Source: an uncultured Bacilli bacterium (lineage in GTDB: Bacteria; Bacillota_I; Bacilli_A; RFN20; CAG-631). From it: 39,233 nt of DNA. Shown one piece after another: positions 6,725 to 13,989 of this stretch. Made by a program: the position numbers and the translations under genes. Below the pieces are notes generated by a model. It did not search any database. It saw only the letters and a program-made list of their open reading frames with translations, and was not told the DNA's origin. Positions within the stretch are counted from its first letter, which is position 1, and each line of letters starts with the position of its first letter. Location: positions 99,402-138,634 of the forward strand of contig CANQFQ010000002.1 of assembly GCA_947599835.1 (NCBI GenBank), given 5' to 3'.

Positions 6725-8389
6725 ATGCAGCCATTGAAAACGGATACGGCCATCTATTGTAGATTATCAAGAGATGATGGAAATGTCGATGAAAGTCAAT
6801 CCATCCAATCACAAAAAGAAGGATTAACCGATTATGTGAATCATCAAGGATGGAAAATCGTTGATTATTATATTGACGATGGCTATAGTGGCACTGATTT
6901 TAATCGGCCATCTTTTCAAAGACTTTTAAAGGATATTGAAGCTGGAAGAATTCATATTGTGGTGACTAAAGATTTATCAAGATTAGGGCGTAATTATATT
7001 CAAACGGGTTATTATACCGAAGAATATTTTCCAAGTCATCAAGTAAGATATATTGCTGTGAATGACAATTTTGATACTTCGAATGAAGATCATAATGATT
7101 TTGTTCCTTTTAAAAACATTATGAATGAATGGTATGCCAAAGATATTTCAAAAAAAATCCGCTTTACATTAGAAAATAAAGCTAAAAATGGTGAACCTAG
7201 AAATACGGTATTCCCCATTTTTGGATATGCCTATAATACAAATTATGAACGGATTCCAGATGCAGAAACCGCACCGATTGTTAAAATGATTTTTAAAGAA
7301 TATCTTCAATCGGGTTCATCGACTCAAGTGGCAAGAATCCTCAAAGAAAGAAAAATTAAAATTCCTTCTTATTATAATGCGGTTAAATATGGTTATAACA
7401 AAGAAAAGGTCATGAAATTATCCGAAGAAGAACTCATCTGTTGGAAAAGTGATGTAATTAGAGATATAATCGCTAGAAATGATTATCTAGGAACTTACAC
7501 GACGGCACGTTCGAAATCAAAAAATTATAAAACAAAAAAACGTTATGCAAATGAAAATGCTTATGTTTTTGAAAATAAATATGAACCTTTAATTGATAGA
7601 GATACTTGGGAAAAAGCCAATCAAATTTTAAAAAGAACCCGATCCGGGTTAATTCCCATTGAAGAAAACGTATATAAAGGATTGGTTATTTGCGCCGATT
7701 GTGGACACGTGATGAAATATGATCGTAAAAAGAATCCGACATCGAAGACATTTAATTTTTATCGTTATTATTGTGCTAATAAAGAGTGCAAAGAAAAAAA
7801 TAGTATTCAAATAAAATATTTAAACCAAATTGTAAAAGAAGAAATAAGCAATCTAAAAGATATTATGCTTTTGCATAAAGAGGAATTTATTGCATTTGTT
7901 AAGCAATATGATCAAAAAGGTCGAAAAATAGAAACAGATATTGAAAAAGAAGCGTTATTTTATCATAAGAAAAAGGAGGAAATCGATAAGTATCTAATGC
8001 AATTATTTGAACAAAACGTGAAAGGCAATATCCCCCATTCGACCTATGAAATGATGATGGCAAAATATCATAAAGAAAAGCTGTTTATCGAAGAACAGAT
8101 AAAACAACTGACCAAAAGAAAACAACAACAAAATATAGAAAATGAAAAAGATAAAATGAATCAATTCATGGCATTATTCGAATCGATGAATCCATCCAAT
8201 GGTTTAACCTATGATATGCTTCATTCGATGCTTCATTATATTATGATTTCTTCAAGAAAACTCGAAAATTATCAAAGAAAACATCGCTATCAGGTTATCC
8301 TTGTTTTTTCTTTTCTAGATCCTATGCTTAAGGAGTTTATCAAAACAGATGAAAAAATTAGGCGCAATCTATGTAAGACTCTCTCGTGA
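6725..8389 (+). CDS. Large serine recombinase 1 (integrase/excisionase of the element)
   Basis: 554 aa. Residues 8-150: resolvase catalytic domain with catalytic Ser15 in YCRLSRDD, YSGTDFNRP (54-62) and the conserved SRLGR (85-89). Residues 155-310: recombinase DNA-binding domain. Zinc ribbon with Cys323/326 (CADC) and Cys350/355. A Lys/Glu-rich coiled coil at about 390-475 is the element used by large serine integrases for synapsis control. RBS AAGGTGA lies at 6714-6720. Overlaps the second recombinase by 41 nt. It should cut attL/attR (or attB/attP) at the central dinucleotide and swap strands by rotation. Complete and apparently active. Confidence 0.9.
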   Translation: MQPLKTDTAIYCRLSRDDGNVDESQSIQSQKEGLTDYVNHQGWKIVDYYIDDGYSGTDFNRPSFQRLLKDIEAGRIHIVVTKDLSRLGRNYIQTGYYTEEYFPSHQVRYIAVNDNFDTSNEDHNDFVPFKNIMNEWYAKDISKKIRFTLENKAKNGEPRNTVFPIFGYAYNTNYERIPDAETAPIVKMIFKEYLQSGSSTQVARILKERKIKIPSYYNAVKYGYNKEKVMKLSEEELICWKSDVIRDIIARNDYLGTYTTARSKSKNYKTKKRYANENAYVFENKYEPLIDRDTWEKANQILKRTRSGLIPIEENVYKGLVICADCGHVMKYDRKKNPTSKTFNFYRYYCANKECKEKNSIQIKYLNQIVKEEISNLKDIMLLHKEEFIAFVKQYDQKGRKIETDIEKEALFYHKKKEEIDKYLMQLFEQNVKGNIPHSTYEMMMAKYHKEKLFIEEQIKQLTKRKQQQNIENEKDKMNQFMALFESMNPSNGLTYDMLHSMLHYIMISSRKLENYQRKHRYQVILVFSFLDPMLKEFIKTDEKIRRNLCKTLS

Positions 8390-9803
8390 AGATGAAGATA
8401 AAATAGAGGGGAATCACGATTCAAGAAGTATTCAAAATCAAATCAAAGCATTAATGAATTATGCACATGAACATGCAATTGAAATCACGAAGATTTACGA
8501 TGATGATGGATATAGTGGGGGTCATTTCAATCGACCTGGATTTCAAGCAATGTTAAAGGATGTTTACAACCATCAATGGAATATTTTACTAATTAAAGAT
8601 ATTTCCCGTCTTGGTAGAGTGATGCATCAAGTTGGAAATTTAATTGAACATATATTTCCGGATCATCATGTTAGAGTCATCTCACTGAATGATCATTATG
8701 ATAGTGAAAATGATGAGGGTGAATCTATCGTTTTAAGAAATTTTTTCAATTCATTTTATCTAAAAGATTTTAAAAAGAAATGTCGTAAATCCTTAGAAAG
8801 ACGTGCTCAAACAAAACATTTAAATTATTATCCCAAATATGGCTATCGTTTTGATGATACAAAAAAGGAACAAATCGATCCGTATTCCTCAAAAATTGTT
8901 AAACAAATTTTTGACTATGCATCAAAAGGTAAAACAACACCTCAAATTGCTAAATTATTAAATGAAGCTGGAATCCTTACACGTTCTCATTATGCCGTAG
9001 AAGTGTTAAAAATGAAACCATTACATAAAAATCCATCGAAGCAATGGAATGGCACAAAGGTATGGGAAATCATTAAAGATTATGAATATTGTGGGCATTC
9101 TTTGAATTTACTTAGAAAAGAAAAACCACCTATTCTAGTTAGAAATACGCATGATGCCATTATTAGTGAAGAATTATTTAAAAAGGCAAATGACTCATTA
9201 TTATCTAGAAATAAAAAAGAAACAAACATAAATCATTTAGGTTCGATTTTAAAAGATGCAATAACCGGTAAAAAGATGTCCTATTATAGTAAAAATAAAG
9301 AGGCTTTTTATTATAGTAAAGGTTGTGGCTATTCAATGAATGCAAAAGTAGTTCATTCTTTGTTATACAAGGAAGTTTTAGATTTAATAAAAAATTGTGC
9401 TGAAAATAGCAATGCGATAAAAGAACTTTACAAAAAGAGAATTTTTAAAACGCAATTATACGATAGACAAGCTTTAGAATTTAAACTTACTGCTTTGAAT
9501 GAAGCCTATGCAAGCCTCATTCAAGATTTTTTTGATCAAAAAATTACACATGCAAAATTTGATTATCAATCACAAGAATTTGTTAATCAAATTACTAATA
9601 TTGAGAAGCAATTAAAAGAATATAATAATTACGAAGCCAAAGTTACCCTCTATGAAAATAAATTTATAAAATTTATTGAATCATTAAAAGAACAACCTGA
9701 GGATGCCATTGACTTAATTAAAATGGTGGTTTCAAAAGTTTTAATAAGTAAGCCAAAAGGACAAAAAGAAATCGATCTAACCATTGTTTATAAATGTGAA
9801 TAA
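8349..9803 (+). CDS. Large serine recombinase 2, with degenerate zinc ribbon
   Basis: 484 aa. Catalytic domain intact: Ser12 in YVRLSRED, YSGGHFNRPGF (55-65), DISRLGR (84-90). A recombinase domain spans about 155-290. Where recombinase 1 has its CADC zinc knuckle, this protein has AITGKKM (304-310) and only a lone Cys326, so the zinc ribbon has lost its ligands. A coiled coil follows at about 375-425. The ATG sits inside the end of recombinase 1 with AAGGAG 12 nt upstream, so translation is coupled. Two different recombinases in one operon suggest a hetero-oligomer (as with CcrA/CcrB of SCCmec) or separate integration and excision roles; which is not visible here. Confidence 0.88.
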   Translation: MKKLGAIYVRLSREDEDKIEGNHDSRSIQNQIKALMNYAHEHAIEITKIYDDDGYSGGHFNRPGFQAMLKDVYNHQWNILLIKDISRLGRVMHQVGNLIEHIFPDHHVRVISLNDHYDSENDEGESIVLRNFFNSFYLKDFKKKCRKSLERRAQTKHLNYYPKYGYRFDDTKKEQIDPYSSKIVKQIFDYASKGKTTPQIAKLLNEAGILTRSHYAVEVLKMKPLHKNPSKQWNGTKVWEIIKDYEYCGHSLNLLRKEKPPILVRNTHDAIISEELFKKANDSLLSRNKKETNINHLGSILKDAITGKKMSYYSKNKEAFYYSKGCGYSMNAKVVHSLLYKEVLDLIKNCAENSNAIKELYKKRIFKTQLYDRQALEFKLTALNEAYASLIQDFFDQKITHAKFDYQSQEFVNQITNIEKQLKEYNNYEAKVTLYENKFIKFIESLKEQPEDAIDLIKMVVSKVLISKPKGQKEIDLTIVYKCE

Positions 9804-9810
9804 ATCAAAA

Positions 9811-9925
9811 AGTCCCTTGAAAAAGTTTCAAAATTTGAAAAAACTCCCTTGAAAAAGTTTCGTAAATTAAAAAAACTCCCTTGAAAAAGTTTCAAATTTC
9901 ACAAAAACTCCCTTAAAAAAGTTAT
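9811..9925 (+). repeat. Four direct repeats, 32-bp period, upstream of ATPase gene
   Basis: Copies of ACTCCCTTGAAAAAGTTTC start at 9811, 9843, 9875 and 9907 (exactly 32 bp apart), separated by 13-nt AT-rich spacers. The first copy has one change; the fourth is more diverged and supplies the -35 hexamer of the ATPase promoter. Each copy contains the inverted repeat TTGAAA-N3-TTTC and a -35-like TTGAAA. This could be an operator array or decayed copies of a promoter. Confidence 0.8.
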
Positions 9926-9941
9926 AAGTATGTGATATACT
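9913..9941 (+). promoter_or_regulatory. Promoter of the AAA ATPase gene
   Basis: TTAAAA (9913-9918, inside repeat copy 4), 17-nt spacer, TATACT (9936-9941) preceded by TGA (extended -10). Confidence 0.75.
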
Positions 9942-9967
9942 ATTTATGAAAAAGAGTGAGGTGACCC

Positions 9968-11290
9968 ATGATGTTAAAAAGAAAAATTGAAAAAGTGTTA
10001 AAAGAATGGAAAAACACACCGAATAAAAGTCCTCTTATCATTAAAGGTCAAAGACAATGTGGCAAAACTTTTTCTGTTTTAAAGTTTGCAAAAGAAAGTT
10101 ACAAACACGTTGTTTACTTGAATTTTTTAGAAAATCCCAACTATAGCGCTATTTTTAATGGTTCACTTGAAGTGGATGAACTTATTATGATGATGTCAAC
10201 GCTTCTCGGTAATGAGACTATTTTTGAGCCTTATGAAACCATCCTTATTTTCGATGAAATACAAGACTGTCCAGAGGCCCGAACCTCATTAAAATTTTTT
10301 AATAATGATGGGCGATTTGATGTGATTTGCACAGGGTCACTTCTTGGCGTTCATGGCTATGGAAAGCAACCGAAGTCGGTGCCTGTGGGCTCGGAGATGA
10401 TCATTGAAATGAGACCCCTTGATTTTGAAGAATTTCTTTGGGCCAATGGCATAAGTGAAAAGATTATTGATAAATTGAATAAATGTTTGCAAACAGTGAC
10501 TCCTGTCCCTGAGGCTTTACACCATAAAATGTATGAATTGATGCTTCAATATACGGTGGTCGGTGGAATGCCAGCAGTTGTACAAAAATTTGTTGATACC
10601 AAGCAAATGAACTTAGTTTTAGAACTTCAACGCAATATCATCCACTCTTATGAGGATGATATGGTAAAATATGCAAATGATATGGATAAACCGCTAATTA
10701 GAGAATGCTTTCAATCGATTCCTATGCAACTTAGTAAAGAAAATAAAAAGTTTCAATATTCTATGGTAAAGAAAAATGCAACTGCTGGAAAATTTGCGGG
10801 AAGTTTACAATGGATCGAGGATGCTGGAATGATTTCCCGTTGTTATAATCTAGAACTTCCGGAACTGCCATTGGATGGAAATGCGATACAAAATGTCTTT
10901 AAGGTTTATATGAGTGATACGGGACTATTTGTAAGCATGCTAGAAAATGGCACACAGTATGATGTTTTACAGGGAAATCTGTATGGTTACAAAGGTGCTA
11001 TCTTTGAAAATTTAATTGCAGATATTTTTGTGAAGATGGGTAGAAAGTTATATTATTATCATAAGAATTCTGGACTTGAAATTGACTTTGTTATGAGATA
11101 TAAAGGGGCATGTTATTTGGTAGAAATAAAAGCCACAACAGGCAACACAAAAAGTGCAAAAACAATTCTAAGCCATCCTGAAAAATATCATGTAGCTGGG
11201 GTAATCAAACTTGGAAACTATAATATTGGTAAAGTAGATAAAATATTTACTATTCCTCTTTATCTTGGATTTCTTTTAACAGACTATTAA
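9968..11290 (+). CDS. AAA ATPase with DUF4143 C-terminal domain
   Basis: 440 aa. Walker A GQRQCGKT at 27-34, Walker B ILIFDEI at 92-98 (Asp96, Glu97), then a sensor-like CTGSLLG (121-127). The C-terminal DUF4143 region includes a late GLEIDFV...LVEIKA motif resembling a PD-(D/E)XK nuclease-like fold. This very widespread family in gut Firmicutes and archaea has no settled function; it often travels alone as a mobile cargo gene. ATG at 9968 is chosen for GAGGTGA upstream; a second Met at 9971 is possible. Preceded by the repeat array and its own promoter. Confidence 0.88.
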   Translation: MMLKRKIEKVLKEWKNTPNKSPLIIKGQRQCGKTFSVLKFAKESYKHVVYLNFLENPNYSAIFNGSLEVDELIMMMSTLLGNETIFEPYETILIFDEIQDCPEARTSLKFFNNDGRFDVICTGSLLGVHGYGKQPKSVPVGSEMIIEMRPLDFEEFLWANGISEKIIDKLNKCLQTVTPVPEALHHKMYELMLQYTVVGGMPAVVQKFVDTKQMNLVLELQRNIIHSYEDDMVKYANDMDKPLIRECFQSIPMQLSKENKKFQYSMVKKNATAGKFAGSLQWIEDAGMISRCYNLELPELPLDGNAIQNVFKVYMSDTGLFVSMLENGTQYDVLQGNLYGYKGAIFENLIADIFVKMGRKLYYYHKNSGLEIDFVMRYKGACYLVEIKATTGNTKSAKTILSHPEKYHVAGVIKLGNYNIGKVDKIFTIPLYLGFLLTDY

Positions 11291-11396
11291 GATCGATTTA
11301 ACTTTAAAAAAATTGTATTAAATATAATATAAATTACTAACAAATAGGTTGGTTAAAATATAGTATATTAAATGTATTTTAATTGAGGAATAAATA

Positions 11397-12542
11397 ATGA
11401 AAAGTGAAAACATAAAAGAATTACATGAAACATTTAAACATAATATTTTAAGTTATCAAGATGAACTTTTTTCAATAATAAAAGAAAAAGATCTAAATTC
11501 AGATATTTTGTGTCAAAAAACTGATTATTTTTATAAACCAGCAATGATATGGGGATTTTGTTATTCTGATTTATCTCATTATGATTTATCAAAAATGCCT
11601 CTAAATCAATTGCTACGTATACCTTTTTCAACTGAAACGAAATGGGGAAAACTTCCAAAAGATTTTAAACCTAATGTACTAATTAAAAATGGTAAGAACT
11701 TTAAGGGAATGGGTATTGATGAATTACATAAACAAGGAATTACTGGTAAAGGCGTTAAGGTTGCTTATATAGATAAAGGTTTTGATATTCAGCATGATGA
11801 GTTTAAAGGAAGAAATATCAAAATGATTAACATTGGTGATAGATTGGACTTTCATGGTTATGCTGTTGCATCTCGACTTATTGGTAAAAATATAGGTATT
11901 GCTCCTGATGTCACACTTATTTATTATAATGTTGAACAATCTATTGAAAATGAGCCATATCTAAAAACTTATTTAAAAAATGAAATTATGGCCTTAAAAG
12001 ATATCATTAAAAGAGTAAGCTCTGGTGAAAAAATTTCTGCAGTTGGACTAAGTGCTTCAATACCATATCATATTAAGCTACTTAAAAACGATATTGAAAT
12101 TGATAAACTAACAATGCAGGCACAACAATATATAAATGAACTTGCAAAACTCAAAATACCTTTTATTCAATCTGATTTATTTTGGAAAGATTTTTCATAT
12201 TGCTATAAACTAGATCCTTCAAAATCAAATGAGGACATTGATAATTATATTTCATTTGAAAATTCAAAAATTTGTGTAATTGAAGCTGATAAGTGTATTC
12301 CAATGCCTTATTCAATACATGATTATAAATATGAGAATGATTGTGGAAGTGCAAGTTGGTGTATTCCACAAGTTGTAGGTTTATTTTGTTTGGCAAAACA
12401 AATAAATAAAAGCATTAAATATAATGACTTTGTTGATTTAATAAAAAATTCTTTTATTGAAAATAGCAATGGAACTAAAATTGTTAATACTATCGAAATG
12501 ATAAAAAAAGTTCAATACATAAATAAAAATGAAACTAATTAA
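11397..12542 (+). CDS. Subtilisin-like (S8) serine peptidase, apparently cytoplasmic
   Basis: 381 aa with the S8 triad in order: Asp126 in VAYIDKGFD, His153 in DFHGYAVAS, and Ser320 in CGSASWCIPQVVG, with the usual Pro four residues after the Ser. About 110 residues precede the catalytic domain. There is no signal peptide, unlike secreted subtilisins, and the HGTHVAG and GTSMAxP motifs are much diverged, so activity is likely but not certain. RBS TTGAGGAA. The codon use is extremely AT-rich. It lies 106 nt after the ATPase and may act with it; cytoplasmic S8 peptidases near ATPases occur in accessory islands. Role unknown. Confidence 0.78.
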   Translation: MKSENIKELHETFKHNILSYQDELFSIIKEKDLNSDILCQKTDYFYKPAMIWGFCYSDLSHYDLSKMPLNQLLRIPFSTETKWGKLPKDFKPNVLIKNGKNFKGMGIDELHKQGITGKGVKVAYIDKGFDIQHDEFKGRNIKMINIGDRLDFHGYAVASRLIGKNIGIAPDVTLIYYNVEQSIENEPYLKTYLKNEIMALKDIIKRVSSGEKISAVGLSASIPYHIKLLKNDIEIDKLTMQAQQYINELAKLKIPFIQSDLFWKDFSYCYKLDPSKSNEDIDNYISFENSKICVIEADKCIPMPYSIHDYKYENDCGSASWCIPQVVGLFCLAKQINKSIKYNDFVDLIKNSFIENSNGTKIVNTIEMIKKVQYINKNETN

Positions 12543-12576
12543 AAAAATATATTAATATAATTTACACTACATAAGT

Positions 12577-12601
12577 CACAAGCATCATGTTGTGTGTTTT
12601 T
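12577..12601 (+). terminator. Weak terminator after the S8 peptidase gene
   Basis: CACAA (12577-12581) pairs with TTGTG (12590-12594) and a short T-run follows. Only five base pairs, so tentative. Confidence 0.35.
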
Positions 12602-12623
12602 ATGCTAATACTTAAATAATATT

Positions 12624-12652
12624 TTTACTTATTAAAAGGTATATAGTATAAT
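12624..12652 (+). promoter_or_regulatory. Promoter in the 359-nt gap before the 170-aa lipoprotein
   Basis: TTTACT (12624-12629), 17-nt spacer, TATAAT (12647-12652). It would give a leader of about 240 nt for the lipoprotein gene or a short untranslated RNA; a hairpin (ATTTTCTA/TAGAAAAT) near 12772-12793 lies in this leader. Nothing else is seen in the gap 12543-12901. Confidence 0.55.
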
Positions 12653-12901
12653 CTACTTGAAGGATAAGATATAAAAACACTAATTTCAATAATGCTTTTT
12701 GTATTATTTAATAAAAAAGGAAATATACAAATGTATTAGAGTTTTAATGTTAATCTTATTCACTGAAAAAATTTTCTAACTGAATAGAAAATAGTTCTTG
12801 TATTTGTGAAAAAAATAAAATAATGTAAAAATTGTTTGTTCATTATTTACTTTGCTGTTAAACTATTAAATTTAATGTATTAATAACGGAGGTGAAATAT
12901 A

Positions 12902-13414
12902 TTGATTAAAAAAATTTTTTGCTTAAATCTTCTTTTAATGCTATTGCTATTATTCACTTCTTGTAGCACGAAATCATTAGACGTCACAAAAAAGCCAAAA
13001 GACTGTTCTTCTTCATATTGGATTAGTGATACTATTAATGCAAATGAATTGGATCAAAACTTAATTTATGAAAAATATGAAGGAAACTTTGAATATTTAG
13101 ATCCCAATTATTCCTTTATTATAGGTGAAAATGGTAGTAAAACATTACCTGTACAATGTATAACTTATAGTATCTCACAATTTGAAGAAGGAATATGGAC
13201 TATCACTGGTGTTTACATAACTGATCCCAAAATTACTATTTATGGCTTAAGTATGAACTCATATGAATTCGTAATAAAACAAAAGCTTACATCATATGGA
13301 TTTGTATATCTTTCATATTCTGGTCTAGATCCAGCATATTCAAAAGATGAATGTGAAATTAGAATATTTAGCAAATACATAAGTATAGAATACTTTTGTC
13401 ACTATGTATCATAA
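12902..13414 (+). CDS. Small lipoprotein of unknown function (element cargo)
   Basis: 170 aa starting at TTG, supported by a strong GGAGGTGA 7 nt upstream. Signal: MIKK then a Leu-rich core ending LFTSC, with Cys21 as the lipidated residue; the mature ~150 residues are probably on the outer membrane face. The C-terminal part (ITIYGLSMNS onwards) looks like a mixed alpha/beta domain but matches no family I know. It is the last gene before the right end of the spoVD element. Confidence 0.75.
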   Translation: MIKKIFCLNLLLMLLLLFTSCSTKSLDVTKKPKDCSSSYWISDTINANELDQNLIYEKYEGNFEYLDPNYSFIIGENGSKTLPVQCITYSISQFEEGIWTITGVYITDPKITIYGLSMNSYEFVIKQKLTSYGFVYLSYSGLDPAYSKDECEIRIFSKYISIEYFCHYVS

Positions 13415-13476
13415 ATTTATGTATAAATAATTAAGTTAATTTGAAATTAAAAAGTAAAAAAATTTAATTAATCAAT

Positions 13477-13516
13477 GCCTACGAAAATCAGAAATGATGA
13501 GTAATAGGCTTTTTTT
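13477..13516 (+). terminator. Terminator near the right end of the element
   Basis: GCCTA (13477-13481) pairs with TAGGC (13505-13509), with an inner ATCA-GAAA-TGAT hairpin, and a run of T follows. It would stop cargo transcription before the spoVD 3' part. Confidence 0.5.
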
Positions 13517-13542
13517 GTACAAAATTATCAGCGAAAACTCAA

Positions 13543-13592
13543 TTTATAGTGCTTAATCGGGAAAGAGAGGGACAGCACAAAAAGCAGTCAAT
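13543..13592. repeat. attR: right recombination junction
   Basis: Element arm TTTATAGTGCTTAA (13543-13556), then 12 nt, then the shared GGG (13569-13571), then native spoVD from 13572. Combined with attL, the reconstructed attP has both arms equidistant from the GG at 13569-13570. Confidence 0.75.
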
Positions 13593-13985
13593 GGTGTTTA
13601 TTTAGAGCATGAATATATCTTATCTTTTTTAGCGGGTGCCCCGATGAATAATCCACAAATCGTTGCCTATGTTGCAATGGATAATCCTAAAAGTACCATT
13701 CAATATGGAGGAACCATCATTGGACCGATTATGAAAAATATTTTAGAGGATGCTTTAGTTGCCTTAAATGTGGAAAAATCAAATGAAGGAATCGAATTTG
13801 AATATACTTGGATGGATACAAAAACTTATGAAGTCGAAAATTACATTGGAAAAAATAAAAAAGAATTAAAATCCAAATATTTTAAGTTCCAATATGTAGG
13901 AGAAGGAGAGACTGTCCTTGATCAACTCCCCAAAGTAGGAACAAAATTAGAAGAAGGAAAGACCATTGTCGTCTTTTTAGGTTAA
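13572..13985 (+). pseudogene. spoVD: spoVD C-terminal part, separated from its 5' end by the element
   Basis: In frame with bases 880-2370: T-A-Q-K directly completes the KTGT motif, followed by the last strands of the transpeptidase domain (YVAMDNPK, YGGTIIGPIMKNIL) and a PASTA-like domain from YEVENYIGKNKKEL to VVFLG at the C-terminus. The Met at 13644 is internal and has no RBS, so this is not an independent gene. The stop is 4 nt before murE. It is probably not dead: excision of the element would restore a 634-aa protein, so it is best seen as the second exon-like half of a rearranging gene. Confidence 0.9.
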
Positions 13986-13989
13986 GCTG

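Larger units (their letters stand above)
2371..13571. mobile_element. 11.2-kb intervening element inserted in spoVD, with two serine recombinases
   Basis: Left junction: native spoVD up to base 2370 (codon 497, the G of KTG). Right junction: native spoVD from 13572 (TAQKAVNG...). The ends share only AGGG (2367-2370 and 13568-13571), so the exact crossover is ambiguous within these bases. Cutting out 11,201 bp restores an uninterrupted frame. The element carries its own serine-recombinase operon (6515-9803) and otherwise unrelated cargo. The reconstructed attP is dyad-symmetric. Architecture matches the skin-type elements known in sigK and other sporulation genes: a coding gene split in place, with recombinases inside. 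Excision itself is inferred, not seen. Confidence 0.9.

Noticed and set aside
9811..9925. CRISPR-like array (repeats of ~19 bp with 13-nt spacers)
   Set aside because: Spacers are too short and all AT-rich with similar sequence, there are only four units, no cas genes are nearby, and the last unit merges with a promoter.
12653..12901. Small gene between the S8 peptidase and the 170-aa lipoprotein
   Set aside because: All frames are short with stops; only a promoter and a hairpin are visible.
13644..13985. Independent 113-aa gene starting at ATG 13644
   Set aside because: No RBS; the frame continues upstream to 13572 without a stop and completes the KTGT motif of the PBP. It is the 3' half of spoVD.
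880..13985. Assembly chimera instead of a real insertion in spoVD
   Set aside because: Cannot be fully excluded without reads, but the exact in-frame join, the shared AGGG, the symmetric attP arms and recombinases inside the segment all point to site-specific insertion.
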